NCBI GenBank assembly: GCA_913052475.1
Contig: CAJXEJ010000002.1
Location: 1-64,000, forward strand
Length of the DNA stretch: 64,000 nt
Direction of reading: 5' to 3'
From: an uncultured Dehalococcoidia bacterium
Lineage (GTDB): Bacteria > Chloroflexota > Dehalococcoidia > Lucifugimonadales > Lucifugimonadaceae
Below are positions 55,225 to 64,000 of the stretch, piece by piece. The notes under the pieces are model-generated. The model had not been told where the DNA came from. It did not search any database and was given only the letters and a program-made list of their open reading frames with translations. The translations under genes and the position numbers were made by a program. The first letter of the stretch is position 1. The number at the start of each line of letters is the position of its first letter.

Positions 55225-55263
55225 AAGCCCCCTCTTTTAGGGAGAGAGTATGGGTGAGGGGGA
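55225..55263 (+). repeat. Intergenic repeat family A
   Basis: aagccccctcttttagggagagagtatgggtgaggggga. Confidence 0.6.
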
Positions 55264-55316
55264 ATGCCGCAGCGGGAAAGGGCTGAGTCAATAACAATTG
55301 AACGTCACACGAGCTC

Positions 55317-55362
55317 CCTACGCCTTGTTCCTTCTCCTTGGGGAGAAGGAACAAGGCGTAGG
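55317..55362. repeat. Perfect 21-bp-arm inverted repeat with 4-nt loop
   Basis: cctacgccttgttccttctcc-ttgg-ggagaaggaacaaggcgtagg. Confidence 0.95.
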
Positions 55363-55427
55363 AACGAGCCAGTCACATCGGGTGATGACGGGTCGGGCAT
55401 TTTGGGATAGCGAAAGCGGACTCGCAG

Positions 55428-55976
55428 CTAGGCGAAGAACGCCAGCCGCACAGCGTTGAGGATCACCGCACCGATAACTCCGGTTGCAATGTCATCGAAC
55501 ATGATCCCCCACCCGCCGGGCCAAGCCTCGATCTTTCGCACACCGAAAGGTTTCAGGATATCTAGCGCTCGAAACATGAAGAAACCGCCAATCATCCACG
55601 GCCATGTGACCGGCAGAAAAATCACCGTTACCCACACGCCAACCCATTCGTCGATGACACCCCGCTTGGGATCGTGGTCGTCGTCCGAGTCGATGTAACC
55701 AGTCGCCCAGATTCCCACTACCGTAACGACCGCAATCAACCCAAAGAACCACACTGAATCGCCAGAACCGCCAAACACCGAAATATCCAGCAGCCAGTAA
55801 GCCACGAGCGCAGCGAACGTACCAACCGTCGCTGGAGCCACAAACGGCCACCGACCCGAACCAAGGCCTGTGGCAATCATCTCTGCTACGAACGAAACTG
55901 CTGGATTCTTTGGAGATTTGGAGGGTGAACTCGACAATGCTTTATCCGGTGTTTTTGAGTCCAGCGGCAACGCCAT
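55428..55976 (-). CDS. pgpA: Phosphatidylglycerophosphatase A family protein
   Basis: IATGLGSGRWPFVAPATVGTFAALVAYWLL, DPKRGVIDEWVGVWVT, GGFFMFRALDILKPFGVRKIEAWPGGWGIMFDDIATGV. Confidence 0.92.
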   Translation of the reverse strand: MALPLDSKTPDKALSSSPSKSPKNPAVSFVAEMIATGLGSGRWPFVAPATVGTFAALVAYWLLDISVFGGSGDSVWFFGLIAVVTVVGIWATGYIDSDDDHDPKRGVIDEWVGVWVTVIFLPVTWPWMIGGFFMFRALDILKPFGVRKIEAWPGGWGIMFDDIATGVIGAVILNAVRLAFFA

Positions 55977-56940
55977 TGATCGACAGCAGCAATGAGACCT
56001 GAAGATAATTCAAAGGATCGACGTAGTATTCCCGCACCGCAAGTGTCCGTTTTAGCACCAGCTGGTGATCGAGGAGATTTTCCTGTTCGGTAATCCGCAG
56101 TAGCTCATTGATCGTCTTGTTTCGCTCTTCTTTGATGTCTTCGAAGATGTGGATAAGACTCGGATCGACAAGCGTGTCGACATAGCGACCAGCGATCTCC
56201 ATGCTCGACTTCACGAGCGTCATTTCGACATTCGATATAAGCGTATTGAATAATGCCCACTCCCGATTCATCTCGGCAAGAACATCTTCCATGTAGTACA
56301 TGATGTTGCGAGCTTCGGACGCCGGTTCCGGTCGAGTGGGGCGTAGTTCATCGGTCTGCAGAATCTCTTCGATTACTTCCGATAATCGGCGGTTTATTCG
56401 ACGAATTTCCGACTCCCAAAGTCGTGGATTCGAGCGTTCGTTCAACATTTCGCCAACGCGTCGAAGTTTGCTCAGTATCGAAAGACACGCCGCTTCAGTC
56501 GGGTGAGCGGTGTATAGGGTTCGAACTTCGAGACGATCGATGACATTGCCGATCTCCTCTTTCGAAATTTTCGCCTCACGAACTCGAGCAAACACCTCTT
56601 CAAGCCACTCTTGACGAGCACCCGCAGCGCCTTTGAACTCGATTCGGGGGTGTTGCTCGGCGACGTTTGCTATGTGGAAATAACTTGTGAACGCTCCAAC
56701 GGTTCGAATGACCATCCACAGGGAAGACTCATCAAGCTTCTTGATCAATTCTCCGCGCATCTCTGGATTCGGCGATTCACGAAGGGTTCGAGTCGAAACG
56801 CGAACGTACTCGATCAAGTCGTAGATCTCTTCGTTCAAGAGATTGCTGACGGTATCGCCGAACATGTCGACCAATCGCCGAATATTAGCTCGAAGTTCAG
56901 CGTCTTCGCTATCGAACGAAGTTATGTCGTGAGTGCTCAT
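55942..56940 (-). CDS. Internally deleted phosphoenolpyruvate carboxylase-like protein
   Basis: N-terminal half: VRTLYTAHPTEAACLSILSKLRRV...LQTDELRPTRPEPASEARNIMYYMEDVL; C-terminal: REWALFNTLISNVEMTLVKSSMEIAGRYVD...YYVDPLNYLQVSLL..SINGVAAGLKNTG*. Central catalytic region absent. Confidence 0.85.
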   Translation of the reverse strand: MSTHDITSFDSEDAELRANIRRLVDMFGDTVSNLLNEEIYDLIEYVRVSTRTLRESPNPEMRGELIKKLDESSLWMVIRTVGAFTSYFHIANVAEQHPRIEFKGAAGARQEWLEEVFARVREAKISKEEIGNVIDRLEVRTLYTAHPTEAACLSILSKLRRVGEMLNERSNPRLWESEIRRINRRLSEVIEEILQTDELRPTRPEPASEARNIMYYMEDVLAEMNREWALFNTLISNVEMTLVKSSMEIAGRYVDTLVDPSLIHIFEDIKEERNKTINELLRITEQENLLDHQLVLKRTLAVREYYVDPLNYLQVSLLLSINGVAAGLKNTG

Positions 56941-56995
56941 TCAAATATTCTTTCGGTCACCCGCCAAAAGATGATCAGATCCTGCTAATAAGCGG

Positions 56996-57769
56996 CTACA
57001 GCCAGGCCAATGCCCAACCAAGTGTTTGTTCAGTATTTCCAGTTGGACCATATTCGCAACCAACCCAACCCTCGTAGCCGATCTCATCGAGATGCTTGAG
57101 CAGATAATCGTAATTAATTTCACCCGAGCCCGGCTCGTGCCGTCCGGGATTGTCGGCGAGTTGTATGTGCTTGATCGACGGTAGGATTTCTTTCACGGTC
57201 ATAGCAAGGTCCCCCTCCATGATCTGCATGTGGTAGAAGTCGTACAGCAATGCCAAGTTCGAATGGTTCGCCTCCGCGATCGCTTCGAGCCCCTGTGTCG
57301 AGGTGTTGACGAAGAATCCCGGCTGATCACGTGTGTTGATGGGCTCGACCAACGCGACCACACTAACCTTGCCAAGTTCTTCAGCTGCATGCCGAATGTT
57401 GGCGATAAACGTGTCATGCGCTTCGTCTGGATCGACATCATCGATGGGTCCACAGCCGATGTTTACTCCGATGCACCCAAGTCCCGCTGCATACTCAGCA
57501 GCCTGGGCGGTTCGTTCTTTGTACAGATCCATTCGATCTGCCCGAAGGCCGATGTTATTTATTCCGGTATCAGGATCGCTAACAGGCAAATTGATGATGA
57601 CGTGTTTGAGGTTGTTACGATCTAGACGCTCGACGATCCGATCAATCTCTAACGAGTACGGAGCCTGAAGTTCAACACCCTTGAACCCAGCGCGCGCTGC
57701 AGCGTCGTAGCGATCGATCAGATCGTACTCATTAAACATCCACTGCAAATTAGCTTCGAGCTTTGGCAT
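56996..57769 (-). CDS. Hydroxypyruvate isomerase-like TIM barrel protein
   Basis: MPKLEANLQWMFNEYDLIDRYDAAARAGFKGVELQAPYSLE; LLYDFYHMQIMEGDL; HIQLADNPGRHEPGSGEINYDYLLKHLDEIGYEGWVGCEY. Confidence 0.92.
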   Translation of the reverse strand: MPKLEANLQWMFNEYDLIDRYDAAARAGFKGVELQAPYSLEIDRIVERLDRNNLKHVIINLPVSDPDTGINNIGLRADRMDLYKERTAQAAEYAAGLGCIGVNIGCGPIDDVDPDEAHDTFIANIRHAAEELGKVSVVALVEPINTRDQPGFFVNTSTQGLEAIAEANHSNLALLYDFYHMQIMEGDLAMTVKEILPSIKHIQLADNPGRHEPGSGEINYDYLLKHLDEIGYEGWVGCEYGPTGNTEQTLGWALAWL

Positions 57770-57842
57770 TTTTCTCTCTATTTGTGATACCCGACTGTCG
57801 AACATCGTTGGATGTCGATATTGAAACCTGACTTACTACGAA

Positions 57843-58619
57843 CTACAAGTACTTCGCTGCCCAGCCGAGGCCAGCGACAGTGTCGCCAGCAGGTACGTAC
57901 TCGCAACCAATCCACCCGTCGTAGCCTTTGGAATCGATGTATGGCAGCAGAAAATCGTAGTTGATCTCGCCCGTACCAGGTTCGTGTCGACCGGGGTTGT
58001 CGGCAAGCTGGAAGTGGCCGATAACATCGAGGTTGACATCGATAGCGCGGGTTATGTCGCCTTCCATGATTTGCATGTGATAGATGTCGTATTGAACCTT
58101 CACGTTGTCGGCACCAGCCGCTTCGACTGCGGCACGGCTCTGGTTCGTACGGAACACCGAATATCCGGAAATGTCGATTGTGTTGATCGCCTCGAGAAGA
58201 ATTGTGGCGTCAGTTCCAGCAACAGCCCTGGACGCAAACTTCAGATTTTCGATTAATGTCTCGTGCATCGTTATTGCACTCACACCCAAAGTCGCCTTGC
58301 CTGCAAGAACCGTAAGTCGGTCGCAACCCAACACCTTGGCGTACTCAACAGCAGTGCCAACACCATCCTGAAATTCGCCAACCCGATCCGGGAACGAAGC
58401 GCAACCACGGTCTCCAGCGTTCCAGTCACCTGCAGGAAAATCGAATAGCACTTGCGTCAGACCGTTCTCGTCGAGTTTTTCCTTGATCTGCTCAGCAGGA
58501 AAGTCGTATGGAAACAGATATTCCACACCCTTGAAACCGGCCTTCGCTGCCGCCTCAAATCGATCAAGGAACTCGACCTCAGTGAACATCAACGAAAGGT
58601 TGGCAGCAAGTCTGGTCAT
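57843..58619 (-). CDS. Hydroxypyruvate isomerase-like TIM barrel protein (tandem paralog)
   Basis: LAANLSLMFTEVEFLDRFEAAAKAGFKGVEYLFPYDF; YDIYHMQIMEGDITRAI; FQLADNPGRHEPGTGEINYDFLLPYIDSKGYDGWIGCEY. Confidence 0.93.
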   Translation of the reverse strand: MTRLAANLSLMFTEVEFLDRFEAAAKAGFKGVEYLFPYDFPAEQIKEKLDENGLTQVLFDFPAGDWNAGDRGCASFPDRVGEFQDGVGTAVEYAKVLGCDRLTVLAGKATLGVSAITMHETLIENLKFASRAVAGTDATILLEAINTIDISGYSVFRTNQSRAAVEAAGADNVKVQYDIYHMQIMEGDITRAIDVNLDVIGHFQLADNPGRHEPGTGEINYDFLLPYIDSKGYDGWIGCEYVPAGDTVAGLGWAAKYL

Positions 58620-58777
58620 CTGGTGTGGTTCTCCGTGGGATTCTCAAGGGTGAACAGGAGGCTGTTCGATTTATCTTCGGCGCGGTGAACAAATGATGTG
58701 CGCCAGCGACACTCAATCATACTTGCCAGATTTGGAAGTTGCGGAGAAAAGGCGCAGCCAACGTTCGCGATCGTCGA

Positions 58778-59578
58778 TTAGTAGTAGATCGCCGTGCCGA
58801 CTCCGCCACCTGCGGCGATTCCGTCACCGTTAACAGCAATAGACAGCGGAGAGGCCAGCATCGTGACCACGTAAGCGATGTCAGAAGCGTCGATGATCGT
58901 ACGGGACGAATTCCCTTGCGCCATCCTACTTTCGATCTCTTCTTCGCTTACACCCTCCGCTTCGGCACGATCCGCAACCACTCTCTCAGTCGCTTCCGTA
59001 CGAGTCATTCCTGGATGAATCACAGTAACATTGATCCCACTAGGTCCTAGTTCATCCGCAAGGTTTTTCGTCATCGCAGAGACCGCCACGTTTCGCATCG
59101 ATCCAACAACCGTGCCAGTACTTCGCGAAGCTAATCCAGAAATATTGATAATCCGACCACAGTTCTGCTCGGTCATCACTGGTGCCACTTCGCGAGCGCA
59201 TCTCAGGTAACCCATAACTTTGACATTCATATGATCGTTGAACTCTTCTGTGGTCACTTCGGCCAGTGTCGAAACGGTGCTCTGCCCACCAGGTCGTGCG
59301 GCGCAGTTCACGAGTATGTCAATGCCGCCCATGATCGATTTCGCCGCGGCAATAAGGCTGCGAACGCTGTTATCAGATCCGGTATCGGCAACTACTCCGG
59401 TCACAGTGGAACCCGTTTCGTTCGTTAGTTCTTCGGCAGTTGCGTCGAGCGCTTCTTTGCCTCGGGAGGCGATGACGACGATCACACCCTCTTCCGCAAG
59501 CATCCGGGCTATCGCCTTGCCGATTCCACGGCTACCACCGGTAACAATCGCCCGTTTACCAAGAAGTTTTAGATCCAT
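58778..59578 (-). CDS. SDR family oxidoreductase
   Basis: KRAIVTGGSRGIGKAIARMLAEEG, NCAARPGG, NISGLASRSTG, GINVTVIHPGMTRT. Confidence 0.9.
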   Translation of the reverse strand: MDLKLLGKRAIVTGGSRGIGKAIARMLAEEGVIVVIASRGKEALDATAEELTNETGSTVTGVVADTGSDNSVRSLIAAAKSIMGGIDILVNCAARPGGQSTVSTLAEVTTEEFNDHMNVKVMGYLRCAREVAPVMTEQNCGRIINISGLASRSTGTVVGSMRNVAVSAMTKNLADELGPSGINVTVIHPGMTRTEATERVVADRAEAEGVSEEEIESRMAQGNSSRTIIDASDIAYVVTMLASPLSIAVNGDGIAAGGGVGTAIYY

Positions 59579-59599
59579 GCTGTTGTGACTCCTACTAGC

Positions 59600-61090
59600 T
59601 CACCCAACCACATCCGGTCGCTGTTTCCAATAATTCGTCTCGCCTTCAAACGCACTGGCAAGTTGCAAAAGCCCCATCTCGTCACGAGGTCGACCGACCA
59701 ACTGCAACCCAACCGGTAAACCGTCGTTAGTGAAGCCGGCAGGAATCGACATCGCAGGTAACCCGGTCACCGAAATCGTGTAGCACGGCCACATCCAATC
59801 GAGATACGTTTCGAGTTCAATACCATTGATTTCAGTCGGATACTCCTTTTCGATTGAGAACGGTGGAACCGAAGTAACCGGCAATGCGAGGAATTCGTAC
59901 CTGTTGAAGAACACCATCAGCTGCTCCCACAATCGAGTGCGCAGCCGTTCTGCGTGAGCGACGTCTATTGCCGACATTTCAAGACCACGTTCAGCGTTCC
60001 AGATGACGGTTTCTTTCATTTTGTCGCGATGATCCCGAAGGTGAATTTCGTGCTTGATGCCGAAGCCGTACGCCCTGATCGACTGGAATATTTCGTCGGT
60101 AGACGAAAGATCAGGCTCGTCGTTCTCAACAATGCAGCCAAGATCCTCAAAAACGTGCTTTTGCGACTCCGTAACTCGACTGTTTTCGGCGTCGATGGGT
60201 CGTCCACCTAGATCTTTGCTCCAGGCGATCCGAACGTCTTTGAAATCGCGCTCCAACGACCCTGGATATCGTTCGTCAGATTCCTGTATCGACACCGGCG
60301 ACCGCTTATCGTGCCCCGCCATCACGCTTAGCTGAAGCGCAACGTCGTCGACCGTGCGCCCCATCGGGCCATCAGTCGAAAGAGTTGTCCATCCGAGATC
60401 GCTGTTTACAACCGGCACTCGCCCCGGAGTTGGACGAATACCAACCACATTCGACCATGCCGCCGGGTTCCTCAGCGATCCACCCAAATCCGAACCGGTA
60501 GCAATTGAGACCATCCCCGTCGCTAGCGCAACACCTGCACCACCCGAGCTACCACCGCAAGTCATGCGAACGTCGTAGGGATTTTTAGTCGAACCGAACA
60601 CCGAATTGAACGTCTGCGATCCGGCCCCGAATTCCGGAGTGTTCGATTTACCAATAACAATCGCACCAGCCCGTTTCACTCGCTCAACGATAAGCGCATC
60701 ACTAGAAGGTACAAAATCTTTGTAGATCGGAGATCCCTGCGTGGTACGAATCCCGGCAGTGTTCTGTAAATCCTTGATAGCGACTGGAAGCCCAGAAAGC
60801 GGCCCCATTTCCTCACCCGCCAGCCGGGCCCTGTCTGCCTCACACGCCTGATCCAAAGCCGATTCGGCGACCATCGTGACCATTGCGTTCACGGCAGGAT
60901 TTACGTGTTCGATTTGATCCAAATGAGCCTGAACAAGCTCCTCCGCCAAAATCTCGCCATCAGCAATCAACCTTGCTTGTTCTCGGGCTGTTTTGAAAAC
61001 CAACTCTGAACTCAAAGAACTGTCCGACAAATCTACGACTCCAAAACCGTGCCCGAGACACCACGCAAAACGACTCCCAGCAGAATTCAA
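59600..61090 (-). CDS. Amidase signature family protein
   Basis: GLPVAIKDLQNTAGIRTTQGSP, TCGGSSGGAGVALATGMVSIATGSDLGGSLRNPAAWSNVVGIRPTPGRVP (Lys-Ser-Ser triad). Confidence 0.92.
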   Translation of the reverse strand: MNSAGSRFAWCLGHGFGVVDLSDSSLSSELVFKTAREQARLIADGEILAEELVQAHLDQIEHVNPAVNAMVTMVAESALDQACEADRARLAGEEMGPLSGLPVAIKDLQNTAGIRTTQGSPIYKDFVPSSDALIVERVKRAGAIVIGKSNTPEFGAGSQTFNSVFGSTKNPYDVRMTCGGSSGGAGVALATGMVSIATGSDLGGSLRNPAAWSNVVGIRPTPGRVPVVNSDLGWTTLSTDGPMGRTVDDVALQLSVMAGHDKRSPVSIQESDERYPGSLERDFKDVRIAWSKDLGGRPIDAENSRVTESQKHVFEDLGCIVENDEPDLSSTDEIFQSIRAYGFGIKHEIHLRDHRDKMKETVIWNAERGLEMSAIDVAHAERLRTRLWEQLMVFFNRYEFLALPVTSVPPFSIEKEYPTEINGIELETYLDWMWPCYTISVTGLPAMSIPAGFTNDGLPVGLQLVGRPRDEMGLLQLASAFEGETNYWKQRPDVVG

Positions 61091-61141
61091 CTTGGGATCG
61101 TGATAGTAACTCTATTTACGTTTACATGGGCGGTCAGGAAG

Positions 61142-62122
61142 CTACCACCAGGTTTTACCTTCGATTTCCGATTGCTTGAACTTGAAGTCCTCGCCGTAAA
61201 TCCCGGTCGAAAGATACTTCCAGCCGCCATCAGCAAACATCGCAACAATGTTGCCTTCACGCCCCTCCTTCGACCACTTCTGGGCAGTTTTCAGGGCTGT
61301 TGCGAAGGTCGCTCCCGACGATACGCCGACAAAATATCCGGCATCGGTAAGCAATCGTCGTGTCCAGTAGAACGCCTCTTCACCGTCGATGAGAATACGA
61401 CTGTCGAGCTTGTCCAAATCAAGGATCGGCGGGATGAATCCATGTTCGATCGAGCGAAGCCCCTGCACTTTGTCGTCGGGATGCGGTGCAGTAGCAATAA
61501 TCTGCACATCCGGATTGTGCTCACGAAGTGCCTTGCCTACTCCCATCAAAGTTCCACCGGTACCTAGACCGGCCACGAACGCGTCTACGTCTAGTAGATC
61601 TCGTGCGATTTCTGGACCCGTCGTTTTGTAGTGAGCCATCGGATTTGCATTATTACCGTATTGGAACGGCATGTAGTACGACGGATTTTCCTCGCCGATT
61701 TGCTTTGCCATGAGAATCGACTCGTTCGTACCTTTGTCGGCATGCGAGAGAATTGCTTCAGCACCAAACGATTCAAGCAGTTGGACTCGTTCCGGTGGCA
61801 CGCTCGCCGGCATCACAACTTTGACGTTGTAACCCTTGATTCGCCCGATCATCGCCAACCCAAGCCCGGTATTGCCGGAGGTCGGTTCGAGGATGGTATC
61901 CCCCGGTTTGATTAGACCTTCGTCTTCAGCTGTCTGGATCAGAGATCGAGCCGCACGGTCCTTTAGCGATCCTGTCGGATTGACCGATTCAAGCTTGCCG
62001 TAAATCTTGATCTTTGGGTCGGGGCTCAGGATCGACACATCGACCAATGGCGTATTGCCAATGGCTTGGAGTGCATCTTTCTTCACCGCTGTGAACGGCG
62101 CGACAAAGGTTGAGGCCAACAT
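61142..62122 (-). CDS. PLP-dependent cysteine synthase family protein
   Basis: IGNTPLVDVSIL, ESVNPTGSLKDRAARSLI, LEPTSGNTGLGLAMIG, GLGTGGTLMGVGKALRE. Confidence 0.93.
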   Translation of the reverse strand: MLASTFVAPFTAVKKDALQAIGNTPLVDVSILSPDPKIKIYGKLESVNPTGSLKDRAARSLIQTAEDEGLIKPGDTILEPTSGNTGLGLAMIGRIKGYNVKVVMPASVPPERVQLLESFGAEAILSHADKGTNESILMAKQIGEENPSYYMPFQYGNNANPMAHYKTTGPEIARDLLDVDAFVAGLGTGGTLMGVGKALREHNPDVQIIATAPHPDDKVQGLRSIEHGFIPPILDLDKLDSRILIDGEEAFYWTRRLLTDAGYFVGVSSGATFATALKTAQKWSKEGREGNIVAMFADGGWKYLSTGIYGEDFKFKQSEIEGKTWW

Positions 62123-62190
62123 TAATTCTTTCGTATTTAACTTAGACTCGTTAGGTAATGCCTTAGGAAAGGTTGTCTAGTGCCGGTCGA

Positions 62191-63048
62191 TTAATCGGCC
62201 GACACCATCTGCTCTTCTATCGGTGCTGGGGGCAGAATGCCGCAGAAAATCTCGTAATCGATCAGTTCTGTGACTTCCGGGTTGGCTCCGCAAAGTTTGC
62301 AATCTGGGTTCTGACGAATCTTGATCTCTCGGAAATCCATCGTCAGCGCATCGATCAACAGCATTCGGCTCTTCAGAGTCTCACCAACACCCATTGCGAG
62401 CTTGATGACTTCCAAAGCCTGAATCGAACCGACCAGTCCAGGAAGCGCGCCAATAACGCCAGCTTCAGAACAGTTCGGAACTTCACCGGGAGGTGGAGGG
62501 TCGGGGAACATGCAGCGGTAGCAACCACTACCCGGCTGGTACGTTGTAGCCTGACCGTCGAAGACCAGAATGGCCCCATCAACAAGCGGTTTACCAGCGA
62601 GGAACGCTGCATCGTTTACTAGATATCTAGTTGCGAAGTTGTCGGCCCCGTTCACGATAATATCGTAGTTGGGAATGATGTCCATCGCACTGTCGGAATT
62701 GATCGGCTCCTCGTGGAGGATGACGTTCACTTCCGGGTTGTGGGCTTCGATCGTTTCCTTGGCGGAAATAACCTTTGAGCGACCAACATCTGCATCGGTG
62801 TGCAGAATCTGTCGCTGCAGGTTAGAAACGTCCACGGTGTCGAAATCGACGATACCAAGGGTTCCGATTCCGGCTAGTGCAAGATAAAGCGCCACCGGTG
62901 AGCCAAGCCCACCTGCGCCGACGATCAGCACCTTTGAATCGATCAGTTTTCGCTGGCCTACACTGCCGACGCCATCCATGATCAGGTGGCGGCTATAGCG
63001 CTGTACCTGTCCGGGCGTTAGTGGCGTGATGCCGTTGGTCTCTGCCAT
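62191..63048 (-). CDS. moeB: HesA/MoeB/ThiF family adenylyltransferase
   Basis: RYSRHLIMDGVGSVGQRKLIDSKVLIVGAGGLGSPVALYLALAGIGTLGIVDFDTVDVSNLQRQILH; CYRCMFP...CKLC zinc ligands. ORF opens at 63189. Confidence 0.92.
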   Translation of the reverse strand: MAETNGITPLTPGQVQRYSRHLIMDGVGSVGQRKLIDSKVLIVGAGGLGSPVALYLALAGIGTLGIVDFDTVDVSNLQRQILHTDADVGRSKVISAKETIEAHNPEVNVILHEEPINSDSAMDIIPNYDIIVNGADNFATRYLVNDAAFLAGKPLVDGAILVFDGQATTYQPGSGCYRCMFPDPPPPGEVPNCSEAGVIGALPGLVGSIQALEVIKLAMGVGETLKSRMLLIDALTMDFREIKIRQNPDCKLCGANPEVTELIDYEIFCGILPPAPIEEQMVSAD

Positions 63049-63250
63049 GTCCCTTTGTTTTCCTCTTATGAATTCCCGATTGATACCCGCATTTTCGAGT
63101 TCGATCGGATCAGTACCTATAAATTCTACTCCGCAGTTCGACGAATATTGCATTCTTGTGCCGAAATGGCGCGCCACCCGCGGATTCAAGCAACTAATTG
63201 TGCGATTAGATTCAGTGCAGACCGCCTAGATGCAACCATTCGGTTGGACT

Positions 63251-63709
63251 CTAGAAGTTCGTTTGAACTGGCGATACCGATGCCATCGACATCTGCTGGT
63301 TCATTAGTTCACTGATTCTTACTTTGCTTAAGTGCTCCAGCAGCATCGTTTCCACATCACTCCAGAGTTCGCGCTGCGAACAAGCCCCGGAGAGCCTACA
63401 GTCAGCCGGCTCTTCGACACAGTCGATGGGCGCCAGGGAATAATCGACGGAATTCACGACATCACTTACAGATATTTCATCGGCGGTTTTTGCGAGTTTG
63501 TGCCCTCCCTGCGGACCTCTGCGTGATTCGACAAGTCCCGATTTTTGCAATTCGGAGCAAATACGAAGTAAGTACGGTTCAGGGATGTGCTGAGCACGAG
63601 CGATGTCAGATGTAGAGGTGAATTCGGGATGTTCCTGTCCTTCATGATCTTGCTGCGCGAGATAAACCAAGGTTCTAACCCCGTAGTCCACCTTCATCGG
63701 TACCAGCAT
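63251..63709 (-). CDS. Rrf2 family transcriptional regulator with C-terminal Cys motif
   Basis: MKVDYGVRTLVYLAQQ, SDIARAQHIPEPYLLRICSELQKSGLVESRRGPQGGHKLA, CVEEPADCRLSGACSQRELW. Confidence 0.92.
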   Translation of the reverse strand: MLVPMKVDYGVRTLVYLAQQDHEGQEHPEFTSTSDIARAQHIPEPYLLRICSELQKSGLVESRRGPQGGHKLAKTADEISVSDVVNSVDYSLAPIDCVEEPADCRLSGACSQRELWSDVETMLLEHLSKVRISELMNQQMSMASVSPVQTNF

Positions 63710-64000
63710 GATCAGTCCTCTAGAAGCAGAAAGTCAGTCGTTCGAGTGTAAAATGAAGCGCCACACACTCAAAAAGCCTTATCCGAGCCTAGTTCATTTC
63801 GAATTGAACTCAATCGTCTCCCTATGATACCACTCGAACACGTTTCCTGACCCTGTGAGTCGACTATTGTTTTCATCACCAGCCCAGCAATGAATTCGTC
63901 TATTTATAGTTCGATCTAAATCTCCATCTACGTGGTACGATTAACGGCTGTGCAACGGCGTTTTCTCGCTGGAATGCACATATTTATTGTCACGGTTCAC

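Overview
64 kb of densely coding bacterial chromosome with no rRNA, CRISPR array, prophage or transposase that I could see. The gene set resembles a marine Chloroflexota (SAR202/Dehalococcoidia-like) genome: enolase-superfamily sugar-acid dehydratase paralogs, HpcH/HpaI aldolases, tandem hydroxypyruvate-isomerase-like TIM barrels, CtaA/CtaB and a sortase. That placement is inference from gene content only. The left ~10 kb and positions 56.9-61.1 kb look like organic-acid/sugar-acid catabolic accessory regions. The rest is mostly housekeeping: tsaD, rplT-rpmI-infC, ftsH, trpA-aroH-DAHP synthase-ribF-tyrS, ligA, pth, serS, lysS, rsmD-coaD, polA, mutM, tRNA-Ser, sucCD, pgpA, and cysteine synthase/MoeB/Rrf2. 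Main items for follow-up: (1) a 52-codon Phe/Tyr-rich mini-ORF with a nested RNA fold just upstream of DAHP synthase-ribF-tyrS, a candidate aromatic-amino-acid attenuator; (2) an in-frame, internally deleted PEP carboxylase that keeps its N- and C-terminal parts but lacks roughly the central half; (3) a likely non-canonical ATA start codon for infC; (4) a perfect 34-bp palindrome immediately upstream of a sortase; (5) several multi-frame decayed pseudogenes that an ORF track misses; (6) dispersed intergenic palindromic repeat families, often as inverted pairs beside pseudogenes. All homology statements come from motif recognition by eye. No database search or folding program was run.
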